The translations under genes were made by a program, and so were the position numbers. Source: Elymus sibiricus (lineage: Eukaryota > Streptophyta > Magnoliopsida > Poales > Poaceae). Taken from it: a stretch of 64,000 nt of DNA. Positions 1 through 10,845 of the stretch are shown piece by piece. The notes beneath the pieces were generated by a model that had not been told where the DNA came from, made no database searches, and was given only the letters and a program-made list of their open reading frames with translations. How positions within the stretch are numbered: the stretch's first letter is position 1; every line of letters begins with the position of its first letter. Where the stretch lies: NCBI GenBank assembly GCA_039707655.1, contig CM077673.1, positions 268,378,288 through 268,442,287 on the forward strand. Direction: 5' to 3'.

Positions 1-157
1 TTACGCTTAGCAGCGGCCCGAACCTGGGTAAAAATGTCAGCATCCTGATCATCGCGCCGTCTCATGCTCTCCGCTCTTTGTGGAACGTCACCCCCTTGCC
101 GAACCACAAAGGGACCTCTGGTCCCATAGGTGATCGTGTGCATCCGTGCGCCCGACA
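1..157 (+). repeat. E1 5' LTR, 3' tail only
   Basis: The sequence ends in ccgaca at 157 and is followed within a few bases by a PBS-like stretch, as at the LTR ends of E2 (3969) and E7 (32676). The start of the LTR is outside the window. Confidence 0.75.
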
Positions 158-180
158 TCTTTGGTGCGTCAGGTAGGGGG
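158..180 (+). other. E1 primer-binding site region
   Basis: The string ttggtgcgtcaggtaggggg follows the LTR end, the same layout as ttggtgcgccaggtaggggg after the E2 LTR. It is expected to prime minus-strand DNA synthesis from a host tRNA. The tRNA was not identified. Confidence 0.65.
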
Positions 181-247
181 CGTGCATCGCTTGCGGAACC
201 CGAGTTCATGAACGGCGAGTCGATCTTCATCACCATCTTCTTCACCC

Positions 248-2196
248 ATGGCTCCCAAGAAGAAGCTCAGCGCGGCCGCGCAACCCTCCACTTCAAAGGC
301 TCTTTCGCTTGCGGTCACGGATGCTGTGGGCGCTGCGGCGGCCGCGAATGAGGCGGGCGTCGTGGGCTACACGGCTGGCGCAGGCGGCGCCACCGTCGTG
401 TCCCCCACGGCTGAGGATGCTGGAGGGGGCGCCGGAGAGGAGCAATAGCAACAACATCCTGGCGAACATGCCCCTGGTGCCGCGGACGGACGAAATGACC
501 AATCGCCGCCTCCCCGCCGTGCGGATGGCCAGGGTCGTCATGGCGGCACACAATCCGGAGCAAGCCACGACCCCCCAGTTTGCGCCCGTCACCAGTGCAA
601 CTACTGGACGCACGCCCCGTCCAGAACAAGACGGAGCGCCGAGCGGAGTCGCGAACCCGTGGACTCGGCCTCCCCTACGTCAGACCGCCCCGGCGAGCAA
701 CGAGCGGCATCAAGAACGCGACGACGCTCCTCTTGGTTCCTCCAGGAGCCGGGCGATGTCGTGGTCCGCCTCCTTTGCCATGCCAGATACAGCGTCGAAA
801 GCAATGGCGCGAGCCCAGCTTCTGCTTAACTTCCCGCCGGCGGCTAACAAGATGGATATCTTTCATCAAAGCCAATAAATCTCAGCACGCGGAGCCATCA
901 CAGCACGCGCGTATTGCCACGGTGGCCCGGGCCGGCGATCGTGTCGAGGGGGCCACACCAACAGTGCAATCCCCTCCGCGACAGCAAACCCAGGAGCAGC
1001 CGTGGCGAGCTTCGCATGCTGATGAGTTCGACGAAGCATCTATGGCCTCGTCCGGCCCACGCGATCGCTGGGACCAGCGGCGTTTCCTGGAGGATCGGCG
1101 GAAAGAATACGCATGCATCACCATCGAGCGGCATCGAGAAGCACACCGTCAGTCTGACAGGCGCAATGGCCCAGACGCTGGCGACCCCGCGCCCAGTGCT
1201 GGCGGGTACTTGCCTTACGAGGTGGGGTGGCCTGCCTTCACTCGCGAGCTGCGACAGGTCCGCTGGCCATCGTCCCGAGCTTTCAAACTAGAGCTGATGG
1301 AGAAGTATGATGGAAAGCTAAACCCGGCAGAGTTCCTGGGCATCTATACGATAGCCGTTCAGGCTGCCGGAGGAAGAGACGAGAAGGTGCTCGCCAACTA
1401 TTTCCCTTTGGCACTTAAGCCAAATGTGAGATCGTGGCTGATGCACCTATCGGAAAACTCCATCTCATCCTGGGTTGATCTGTGCAACGAGTTCGTCGGT
1501 GCCTTCACAGGCGGCCATCAAGAGCCAGGACAGCCCAGCGATTTGCATGTCCTACCGCAAAAAGAAGGAGAAACTTTGCAAAAGTACATTTAGAGATTCA
1601 GTCGAGTGCACCGCAACATCCCAGAAATACACCCCGCAGCCATAATTGCCGCGTTCCATTCGAATGTGCGCAACAGGAGGATGCGGGCCAAGATGAATGT
1701 GAAACTCCCCAAGACTGTCAATGAGATGTACACAATGGCGGACAAGTGTGCTCGTGCTGAGGAAGGAAGACGACTCCCCGGAGAGGAGGCTGGCGTCGAA
1801 GTCGACTCAGACGACGACGACGACAACCCCGGCTCAAAAGGGAAGACCCGGAAGTGCAACAATAAGCGCAAGGGAAAAGAAGTGTTGGGTTTGGAGAGCT
1901 CTGGTAATCTCGCTGCCAGCAAGAAGGCTAAGGCCGAGACCCCCGGCAAGGAAGCTGCCACGTGCGCTGATTGCCGGGAGGCCGTTGCAGCAGAGAAAAC
2001 TGGGAAGTTCGACGGGCCGTACTGCAAGATCCACCGCACCAAGGGCCATGATCTCCAAGAGTGCCGCCAAGTTGAGCAGCTCATCGAGAAGCAGAAGGTG
2101 GAGTACGAGAAGCGTGACAAGGAGAAGGGCCAAGACGCTGTTGCCGGGAAGGGCCATGGCGGCAGGGGAGTTCGCCGCGGCAAGGCCCCGCGGTAG
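248..2196 (+). pseudogene. gag: E1 gag, broken
   Basis: An ATG at 248 opens a low-complexity N-terminus (MAPKKK...) that stops at 446-448. From about 870 a second frame gives a recognisable Gypsy capsid (retrotrans_gag type), with YDGKLNPAEFL, SWLMHLSENSISSW and EGETLQKYI. An amber stop at 1591-1593 interrupts this frame where relatives continue KYIQ, so CAG to TAG is the likely change. The same frame resumes to 2196 with an acidic linker (VDSDDDDD) and a CHHC zinc-knuckle variant, YCKIHRTKGHDLQEC (C-x2-H-x4-H-x4-C). Gag would package the element RNA in cytoplasmic particles. At least one frameshift and two stops make this copy inactive. Confidence 0.85.
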
Positions 2197-3128
2197 AAGG
2201 AAAGGCCAGCCAGAGGCCGTGAGAAGAAAGACACAGAGGATAAGAGTGAGGATGAGGATGATGAGGAGAATTCCAGTGATCGAGAATTCCAGAGAGGAAC
2301 CGAAGCCATGTGTGTTGACGGGGGTGCATCTTTGCACTCCTCTTACCGGCAGCTCAAGCAATGGGCGTGTGAGGTCAACGCCGTGGAACCTACTGCAGAG
2401 TCCAAAAGGCCACTCAGATGGTCCCGCATGCCTATCATCTTTGATGAAGAGGACCATCCTGATCACACTACCGCGGTCGGATGTTTGCCGTTGTTGGTTT
2501 CTCCAACAATCCGCGACCTCAAGGTTACCAAGATGTTAGTTGACGGCGGGGCATGATTGAACTTAATATCCCCAAGGGTGTCGACATATTGCAAATCCTT
2601 GATGAAGATCTCAAGGCTACGAGTACCTTCCAAGGAGTTAACCCCGGTAGGAGTCGACCTAAGGGAAAGATCACTTTGCATGTGAAGTTTGGTGGGGAAT
2701 TAAACTACCGAACCGAGAAGGTGATGTTTGATGTGGTTGAGCTTCCCCTGTCCGACAACGGAATTCTTGGTCGCCCAGCCCTGGCAAAGTTCATGGCAGC
2801 GTCTCACTATGCTTACAACACTTTGAAGATGCCAGGGCCCATTGGAATCATCTCTATTCCGTCCGACAAGAAAGATGCAGTCATATGCGTGGATAAGATA
2901 TATCGAGACGCGGTAGCAGCTGAAGTCGCAGAAGTGCCAGCTCCCACCAAGGAATCAAGGAGAGAAAGGAAGTCTAGCAGAGACAGCGGCAAGGACTCCG
3001 GGAAGCGCGCCTCTTCGGAGTGCACTGCACCCGTCGAGGATCTGCCGGAGAGTTCCACTGGCAAGAAGGCCAAGGTCACCTATCCTGAGACAAAGAAGGT
3101 CCCGGCAGGGCAGGATGGCGCTGGTGGC
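2197..3128 (+). pseudogene. E1 retroviral-type aspartic protease region, broken
   Basis: The frame following gag reaches the protease active-site region MLVDGGA, where TGA at 2553-2555 replaces the Gly codon expected from relatives (DGGAGLN). Reading then continues in another frame: FDVVELPLSDNGILGRPALA (the flap and ILG part of the fold), then NTLKMPGPIGIISI, the usual end of the domain. An acidic/basic tail follows and is cut at 3128 by the E2 LTR. The domain would cleave Gag-Pol in the particle. A stop and at least one frameshift disable it. Confidence 0.8.
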
Positions 3129-3969
3129 TGTCGATGTCCTGGGAACGGGGGTACCCAGACTTGCCTGCCTGCGGCCCAGGGCGTGGCCCGCTTCGACGGT
3201 CCGTACGGCCCGGCACGGCTTCACTCAAGACAAGGCCCTCGCGAGAGTCCCACCCTGGCGAGGAGGACAACGCCAAGGCTCCTGGAAGGAGGATGCCTCC
3301 CCAGGCCCCCTCCTGAGTGGCAGAGATCTCTATGCAATGCTCATTCTCGGGAGGTCAAGGATGACGCAAGCTGGGCCAGGCGGGCGCCAGCGCACGCAGG
3401 GGAGACAGTTTCCTCTTTAGTGCAAAGGAGGCAAGGACGTACGCGGGTTCCCGAGGCATCCCACCAAAGGTTTCCATTCCGGTGCAACAAGACCGATCCA
3501 ACGGGCTCAGCAGGACGGATGTCATCAGCGAGCCCACCACCGCGTCACCGCCAGTTACTTTGCAGGCGAAGACCACCTTTCGTCACGATAAGATGTACTT
3601 TCTGTCCCCCTTTAAATTTGGCCGTTGTGGGATCCCTTCCCGCCATTGCGATAAGGGAAGAGTACCAGGGTCGCTATAAATAGAGGCTAGGCAGCTCCGT
3701 AGAAAGGGGCGGACGAAACACCACACGAGCACCCTCGCAAGGTTACTGACCACTGTACTAGTTCATCCACCAACCTCCTCGTGAAGCAATCCACCAAAAG
3801 GCAGGAGTAGGGTTTTATGCTTCGCAACGGCCCGAATCTGGGTAAATCCTCGTGTGCTAATCTTCTTCCCCGCGATTGAGTGAGTTCATTGGGCTAGGTT
3901 GTCGAGCTGTGAGCTTGAGGTTGAAGCTGGTGGGGATCTCTTGGGTTTTGCGGAGCCCGAAATCCGACA
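3129..3969 (+). repeat. E2 5' LTR
   Basis: It starts tgtcgatgtcctggg and ends gcccgaaatccgaca. It is homologous throughout to the E7 LTRs (31759-32676 and 37169-38077). Because a PBS and a leader homologous to that of E7 follow it, this is a 5' LTR and not the 3' LTR of E1. Confidence 0.9.
3674..3682 (+). promoter_or_regulatory. TATA box of E2 LTR
   Basis: CTATAAATA precedes gaggctaggc, the same position as the tatatata box in the two E7 LTRs. Confidence 0.7.
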
Positions 3970-3990
3970 TTTGGTGCGCCAGGTAGGGGG
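3970..3990 (+). other. E2 primer-binding site
   Basis: The string ttggtgcgccaggtaggggg directly follows the LTR end. The matching site in E7 reads ttggcgcgccaggtgggggg. Confidence 0.75.
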
Positions 3991-4040
3991 CCTGTCGAAG
4001 TCTTCCTCAAGCTTTGCTCCTTCTCCGCTCCACCACTCCG

Positions 4041-4451
4041 ATGGCTCACGCTCGCCGAGCCCGCGCCGAGCGCCGTGCTGCTCGCGTCGCCCAGGCAGCG
4101 CCGGTGGGCCGCACCACCGCACGTCGGTCCGCCTCACCTGTGGCCGATGCCGCCACGGGCCCATATGCCCACGACCAGCAGGACTCGTCGCAGCCGGTCA
4201 CCGTGCGGCTCGACGGCCGCACCGCCACTCCGTCGATCGTTCCAGCTACTGGGTCGTCCTCCCACGCTCGCCCCGGGCAGGCGCGCGGGGCGGGCGCACT
4301 CCTCATGGCACGCGAGCTGCTACGTTACCGCCCTGCCCCCAACTACTACGATGACTGGCTCGGGCTCATCGCAGAGCTCGTCAGAGCCGCCGGCGACGCC
4401 TCGGCGCTCTCCTACTCGTTCCGTCCCTCGCCCGCTCTGGCAGGTGACGAG
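4041..4451 (+). pseudogene. gag: E2 gag N-terminal segment, cut by E3
   Basis: An ATG at 4041 (MAHARRARAERR) opens a frame that runs to the E3 insertion point. It is Ala/Arg rich and contains LLMARELLRYRPAPNYYDDW, which matches in position the LLLASEMFCHRPTHGGFDAW stretch of E7. No known domain is visible. It is the leader of Gag before the capsid, which resumes at 24505 and then at 58741. Confidence 0.7.
4447..4451. repeat. Target-site duplication of E3 (left copy)
   Basis: ACGAG here and at 24500-24504 directly flank the E3 LTR ends, which shows E3 to be a complete single insertion. Confidence 0.97.
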
Positions 4452-4922
4452 TGTCGGTGTCAAAACCGGCGGATCTCGGGTAGGGGGTCCCGAGCTGTGA
4501 GACTAGAATCGATGGTAACAGGAGACGAGGGAGATGATGTTTACCCAGGTTCGGGCCCTCCTATGGAGGTTATACCCTACGTCCTGCTTGATTATATTGA
4601 TGGTATAAGGGTTATAGAGTTGATCTACCTCGAGATCGAATAGCTAAAACCCTAGATGAGTTCTCCTGCCCTACAACCTAAAACCCTCCGGCTTATATAG
4701 ACGCCGAGGGTACCTAGGGCTTACACACAGTCGGTTGCACATAAAAGGGAAAAAACATGCCTATCTACTGTCGACAGCTTGGAGGACACGCCATGGCTCC
4801 TTGAAACTTCCACCTTGGCGACGGGGTCCTTGATCACCCAATGCTCATCCAGTGGCCCACATAGTCCGGCCCATGAGAAACAGGTCGGCTATCCGAGGAC
4901 CCCTTAAACCAGGACTCCCTCA
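4452..4922 (-). repeat. E3 3' LTR
   Basis: In plus orientation it reads tgtcggtgtcaaaaccggcg to actccctca. Its partner is at 24030-24499. On the element strand it contains GTCTATATAAG, a TATA box near 4693-4701. Confidence 0.95.
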
Positions 4923-4940
4923 GTAGCCCCCGGACTAGCC
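4923..4940 (-). other. E3 polypurine tract region
   Basis: On the minus strand, GTCCGGGGGCTAC abuts the TGAGGG start of the 3' LTR. E6 has the comparable ttcgggggctaa before its 3' LTR. Confidence 0.7.
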
Positions 4941-5258
4941 TCCAATGCCGAGGTATATCCGAACAATCTTGTGCGCCGAAGTCTTCGGCTTGCGAGGCGA
5001 GTCCCTTCATCCCTTCTTGTTCGGCAACCATCCTGTCATCGGTGAAATCCCAAACGTCACGGACTTGCTGGGTCCATCGTAATAGCGTTTCTTGATTTTC
5101 GTGCATCGTGGGGAGACGAGCGGTTCAGTAGCTTTTTAAAAAAACTACCCCTCCCACAAAGGAGGCACCACCCATTTAAACAAGCTGAATCGTGGTCCAA
5201 GCCATATCTTCTTCTTCCCCATCGGAAAAAGCTTCCAGCGAAAGATCACCACCAAAAC

Positions 5259-8082
5259 ATGGCGAGCGCCCCCAGTTCTTCCTCGCACCCTTACGGCTCC
5301 CGTCCCGGGGACTGGACAAGCTGCTCCGTATCCCTCCTTCTACTACGTGACCTCGAGACCCAAGGGTACCTTCCCTCCTCGGATCTGGCAGTTATCCGCG
5401 CCGGTTTGTCTTCATTCAACAGCGAGGCCTTCACGGAGAATTTCCCCAATCCACAAAAAGGGGAGCGTGTATGTTTTGTGCCCTTCCTCCTGCGGGGTCT
5501 CGGGTTTCCCATTCATCTGTTCTTGAGAGGGTTACTGGAGTTTTATGGAATCCAGCTCCACCACCTCACCCCAGGGTCTATTCTGCACATCTCGGGCTTC
5601 GTCGCCCTTTGCGAGATGTTCCTGGGCTGCGAGGCACACTTCGAATTGTGGAGGAAGTGCTTCTGCCTCGTCCCTCGCACTCGAGACAAGACAATTTTTG
5701 AGGTCAGTGGAGCCGAAGTATGCCGCATAGCGGGGACGGGATATCCCGTGGGGACGCCGAAGGAGTCCGAAGAATGGCCTTCGGAATGGTTCTACATCGA
5801 GGACGTCCCCCTATTTGATCCAGCTCGGAGGGGTTTGCCCAAATACTCCGACGCCCCTTTGAAGAAAAGGTACAACTGGCGCCCGAAGAGCCTGTCCCAA
5901 GAGGACAGCGTTGAAGTGCAGCGCTTAGCAACCCGTGTGAGGGTACTAGCCCATCACAAGCTGACCATGATAGACGTCATGGCGGCCGCCATCACCCGGT
6001 GCGTCCAACCCCTTCAACAGAGGATACACCCCTTGTGGCATTACAACGGGACAAGCGACACTACTCGCTCCTGAAGACTGGGCCCTGCCTATCAAACAGC
6101 ATTAGCCGCCGCTCTTGCCGACCTATATAAAGGGGAGCAAGAAGATTTTATTCAGCGGTCGACCAAGGAGGGATACTCAAGCCACAATCCCATCGAATGG
6201 GTGAGCCTTTCAACCCCGTGACCACAATTCGGGTTTTCAATTTGTCCCTTTTTGACCGAAGCCTTTAACTTTATGCGACCTGGAATGGAGGAGCTTCATC
6301 GAGACAGTTAACTGTCCGGCCCCCCAACCCGAGGACTATTCCCGTGATGATGATCCGGGCTTTCATGATGACCCGGATCTATCAATCGAGCTCGAAGACG
6401 GGGTTTTCTACCAGGAGGGCCTTGACGGCTCCAAGGTGGCTATCATAGCCGATTACCCTGGATCCTTCCCTTCCCCTGCGATAAGCAAGAAGAAGAAAAA
6501 CTCGTCCCGCAAAAGGCAAGTATCCTCCAACGACCCAAACGCGACGGCTCCTACTCCCAAGCACCGTAGATCCGCGCGACATACATCGGCAACGGCGGCA
6601 GTGCCCGGGCCGGAAAACAACAAGGGTCCGACAAATGAGCCGGTCGCGGGGACGAGCCCATCTACAAGTTCATCTTAAAGGTATTTTGCTCGACCGTTTG
6701 ATTTATTATCATGATTGATAAAGCCTCACAAGAGACCTCAGGTCGAAATATTCAGGCAAAGAGTTCGACCGTCCCCCGCCGAGGATGTCGCCAGGATGTC
6801 CGGCGGTGCTCAAGATTCCAGGCCTTCCGCTCATGCTGAACCTGCTACGGAGGTTCCCATGGTCAATCCAGCTCCAGCCGATTCCGGTGACGCCGTATCC
6901 ATCACCAAATCCGAGGTTGGAAGCGCTATGAATCATCGGCGGCGACGAGAAGCCCTGCGCCACCCAGGCTTCTCCGAACAAGAGTTCAGTGCTCTGCGCA
7001 CGGCGGACGCGCACATCGGAGCTACCCGACCTGGGTTCGGGGAGGCCATGAAATTGATATCGTCCAGCCTGCAGGTGAGTCCGAACACTCGTGTAAACCC
7101 AGTAGCCCCCGAGCCTTAAATTGGTCGGCACGACCGAATTAAGGATCCTTGTATTGTTTTACTGCTAATGCAGGCCTCGAAGCAACAGAGCGAGCAACTG
7201 GCCAAGGAACTGGAAGCCAGCCAAACACAGGTGGAATCTGTAAAGGCCGAATTGGAGCAAGTGAAGAGCTTTACTCGGGTGGCACATGGTGAGTATATCT
7301 GTTCTGCTGATCTTAGTATATTCCCATGCTGATGCGAGGGTACTATGTAGCAGCTGAATCAATAGGGCAATTGTAAAGAGATTTGGATGTAGCCCGAGAA
7401 TCTCAGCGATACGCCGAGTCCCAGCATGAGGCTAGCTGTCGTGTTTTGCAACGACACCTTGAAGAGAAGAACCGCCTTCAGGCGGAGAACAAACAGCAGG
7501 CCGAAGAAATTGAGAGCTTAAAGACTCAACTGGCCCAGGCCCAAGGAGAGAACCAGAAATTACAGAGGGGTATGTTCGGTAAGTGTGATTCTAACATCAG
7601 AAGGTATTTCCTATGAATGAAGCATAATACGCATGCCGTGACTCATGTACAGGTCTCCTGTCTGGGTGACCCGAAGAAGAGATCGAATCCTACCGGGGAA
7701 GCATTCTGAAGGAGCTATCCGCCCTTCATGAGCGGGCTCGGAAGCCATGAAGAGCATTGTGAAAGCGTTGTGGCCCGCCGAGCAACCTCCGGAGGAGATG
7801 ACCGAACTAGTCGATCGGTTCAAGGGAGCCCGAAGTAGGTTCGAGCTGTGGAAGACATCGGCTTGTCGAGAGGGAGCACGAGAGGCATGGGCGATGATCA
7901 AGACCAGCTATACCGGACTTAACCCCGAGCGTATGGCTCGGGTTGGGCCAGTAGGGTCAGATGGACAAGAAGTGCCGCTCCACCTGGTATACGACCAAGT
8001 GATTCCTGCCGCCCGTCTCTCACAGGAAGATTGCTCCCTGGACACCATAATCGACAATCTCGATCGGCAGCCAGATGTGTGA
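5259..8082 (+). pseudogene. Antisense multi-exon gene of E3 (putative gypsy-type transposon protein), decayed
   Basis: This gene runs opposite to E3 gag-pol, between pol and the 3' LTR. ATG at 5259 starts MASAPSSSSHPYG. Exon 1 encodes the domain usually annotated as putative gypsy-type transposon protein (PF04195), for example VPFLLRGLGFPIHLFLRGLL and HISGFVALCEMFLGCEAHFE. Inferred exons are 5259-6200, about 6262-6680, 6756-7074, 7174-7288, 7351-7578 and 7653-8082. The junctions at 6680/6756, 7074/7174, 7288/7351 and 7578/7653 are GT-AG and join in frame; the first intron is less certain. Later exons encode a coiled coil and the C-terminal part from ALWPAEQ to DNLDRQPDV. Decay: TGA 6072-6074, TAA near 6673, TAA 7374-7376, TGA near 7668 and a 1-nt loss near 7744. 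The function of this protein is unknown. Confidence 0.8.
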
Positions 8083-8964
8083 TTATATGTACCTATGTAC
8101 TAATAATCGAGGAATTGCTCCATCTGTGTTGTAAACTTTGTCTTAACCGGCCATCGGCTTCGGCCTCCCGCGCTAAGAGCTTGGGAGTGTTCCTTGTAAA
8201 TTATCACCCTAGGGGAGTGAATTATGTTCGGGGAACCAGGCAATCCGGCCATGTGGTGCGAATAGACAAAAAGCACACAGGGAGATATGTTATATTACTG
8301 CTTAGCGTAAGAAACATCTTCTGAAGAAAATAGTACCTCTATCGATACCTTTCTTCAGGGTGCTACGTAAATCGTAGGTAGAAGGCCGTATACTGTTAGT
8401 ATGCGACTAAGGGCTTTTGTGAGAGAAGAAGCCCGAGTAATGGTCATAACGACCATAGTCTTATTAGTTGATTCCGTCATAGCCGATCAATTGTCTACTG
8501 AAGATAGCTAGCTTTTGGCTTCACCCGTCTGAGGTACGTATCCGGATGACCTGGTCGTAATAATCGCAGAGGTGCTCCCTTTACCCTCTAGCCGAACAAT
8601 CGGGAACGTAGAGGGTAAGCACAGGAGCGAGGCAACCCAGCTTGGCAAAGTCTTAGTTCGAATTGATGCATATGATGGCTTTAAAAAACGACAAGGGAAA
8701 CATGCATACACAATAAATGTGAATAAGTACATATAATATAAAAGCATTGGCTTCGGAAAGAAGCCCCCAAGTGTTGTGTTCAGATTTAACACTTAAGGGT
8801 GTATGCCGAAAATCTTAGCACAAGATCGGTTGAGCCGAACATAGAGTTGGGAAAAAAAGGAAAGAATTCAAACCTGCCCAAAAATCAAGGTGGGAGGGAA
8901 AGTAGAAAATAAAGAAGGAGAAAGAAAAGGGAAATAAAGGGTAAAGAGTGTGACGACACCGGTT
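8083..8964. other. E3 gap between convergent antisense gene and pol
   Basis: The plus-strand antisense gene ends at 8082 and minus-strand pol ends at 8965, so the two are tail to tail. The gap is AT-richer than its surroundings and has purine-rich stretches around 8850-8945. I see no coding sequence, tandem repeat or clear terminator. Confidence 0.6.
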
Positions 8965-10143
8965 TTATTCGTAGAAGCGCCGAAGACGAGCTACGTTCCA
9001 TGGGTTTGGTTCAAGGCGGTTATCCGATGGGTTTCGAAGATGGTAAGCCCCTCCCGTGAGTACTTCGTCGATTATGAAGGGGCCCTCCCATTTGGGGTTG
9101 AGTTTATGCTTCTACTTCTCCGGAAGTCGTAAGACGAGCTCACCCACGTTGTACGCCTTTGCCCTAACCTCCCTACTCTGGCAACATCAAGCCTGTTGTT
9201 GGTAAAAAGTAGAGCGAGCCCGAGCTATGTCGCGCTCTCCTTCTAGGGCGTCCAGGTCATCCTGCCGATCTAACTCGGCCTCCATTTCCTCGTACATGCG
9301 CACCCTTGGCGCGTCGTGAATAATGTCGCAGGGGAGGACTGCTTCTGCCCCATAGACCATGAAGAACGGTGTGTATCCCGTTGATCTATTCGGGGTGGTG
9401 CGCAGGCCCCATAGAACAGAGTCGAGCTCCTCAACCCAATGACAGTCGGACTCATCAAGAGACCGGACCAAACGTGGCTTAATGCCGCTCATAATGAGGC
9501 CGTTTGCTCGTTCGACTTGTCCATTGGTCTGCGGATGATAAACCGATGCGTAATCGAGCTTAATGCCCATTTTTGCACACTAGTCTTTGACCTCTTGGGC
9601 CGTGAAATTGGATCCATTGTCCATTATTATACTGTGCGGAACGCCGTAACGGTGTACCACGCCGGATATAAAGTCGATTACTGGTCCGGACTTGGCTGAA
9701 TTGACAGGTTTTGCCTCTATCCATTTGGTGAACTTGTCCACCATGACCAGTAGGTATTTATTCTTCTTAGTCCCCCCTTTAAGTGGTCCGACCATATCCA
9801 GCCCCCAGACCGCGAAGGGCCAGGTGATCGGAATAGTCCGAAGAGCTGTTGGGGGCATGTGACTTTGATTTGCGAAAAGTTGACATCCCACGCAGTGTTT
9901 GACAAGCGACTGGGCGTCCGTCCGAGCTGTGGGCCAGAAAAAACCAGCCTGGAAGGCCTTGCTAACTAAGGCTCTTGCTGCGGCGTGATGACCGCCCATC
10001 CCTGCGTGGACTTCGGCTAAGAGCTGCCGACCTTCTTCCTCAGATATGCACCGCTGTAGTATTCCAGTGGTGCTTTTCTTGTATAACTCACCCTCGTGTA
10101 CTTTGTAGGCTTTGGATCACCGAATTATGCGCCGCGCCTCCGT
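8965..10143 (-). pseudogene. E3 integrase, broken by stops
   Basis: One frame, continuous with RT, covers the whole integrase. The zinc-binding part shows GGHHAAARA and CVGC. The catalytic core has the three acidic positions in WGLDMVGPL, IMDNGSNF and HPQTNGQVERAN. The C-terminal domain runs from REVRAKAYNVGELVLRL to the natural end FYE-stop at 8965. In-frame stops are TGA 10117-10119, TAG 9580-9582, TGA 9187-9189 and TAG 9112-9114. Integrase would insert the cDNA into nuclear DNA; this copy cannot. Confidence 0.92.
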
Positions 10144-10845
10144 CTAATTGTCGGGGAGTTCTTTGCGAAGAAGGTAGGCGAGGAAGGGCTCGGTCCATGG
10201 CGCGATTACTGCCCTGACCTCGTGAGCCGAAGGCGTTTCGTCCGTTACGGAGCCGCCGATGATTTGATCGTCTGGTTCATTTATAGGGGGAACAACCATG
10301 TCCGCACTGGTTAGATCGGCGCCCTCATGATCGTCCTGCCAAACCACAGAAGGCTTAAAGAGCCGTTCCAGGAAAGTGTTTTTTGGGACAGGGTTGCGTT
10401 TGGCCCCCAGGCGAGCCAGTATGTCGGCAGCTTGGTTGTTGTCTCTAGCGACGTGGTGAAATTCTAGCCCCTCGAACCGTGCGGATATCTTGAGGACAGC
10501 ATTTCTGTATGCCGCCATCTTCGGGTTTTTGGAATCGAATTCGCCGTTGATTTGGGAGATGGCCAAGTTGGAGTCTCCTCGTACCTCCAGCCGGCGTATG
10601 TCTATTGATGTTGCCATCCGAAGACCGTGTAGTAGTGCTTCGTATTCGGTTGCATTGTTGGAATCGGCATACATGATCTGCAACACGTATCGGACATTGT
10701 CGCCTGTGGGGGATGTGAGGATAACTCCAGCCCCTAGTCCAGCCAAAGTTTTAGATCCATCAAAGTACATTGTCCAATGGGAGTATGTATTATATTCCCT
10801 TGGGAGCTCGGCCTCTGTCCATTCGGCGAGGAAATCTCCCAACAC
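10144..10845 (-). pseudogene. E3 second (archaeal-type) RNase H domain
   Basis: It is the same frame as RT, separated by the amber at 10846-10848 and ending at TAG 10144-10146. The RNase H signature is complete: MYFDGSKTLAGLGAGVIL, NNATEYEALLHGL, EVRGDSNLAISQI and HVARDNNQAADILARLG, giving the D, E, D and H/D catalytic residues. Plant Tat elements carry this extra domain downstream of the usual RNase H. It degrades RNA in RNA-DNA hybrids. Confidence 0.92.

Larger units (their letters stand above)
1..3128 (+). mobile_element. E1: partial Gypsy LTR retrotransposon, outermost visible layer
   Basis: The segment holds the tail of a 5' LTR, a primer-binding site, gag and the protease region in plus orientation. 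It stops at 3128, where the E2 LTR begins inside the sequence that follows the protease. The upstream LTR and everything after the protease (RT, integrase, 3' LTR) lie outside the window or beyond E2. The E1 LTR tail resembles the E2/E7 LTR only over a short stretch around the words cccgaacctgggtaaa, so E1 is a related but different family. Its reading frames carry several disabling changes. Confidence 0.85.

Noticed and set aside
3129..3969. LTR as the 3' LTR of E1
   Set aside because: It is followed by a PBS and an E7-like gag leader, and its end differs from the E1 LTR tail (1-157) except for a short stretch. It is the 5' LTR of E2.
7747..8082. Independent small gene
   Set aside because: It is the last exon of the E3 antisense gene, separated only by a 1-nt loss near 7744; the equivalent region is joined to the coiled coil in E6.
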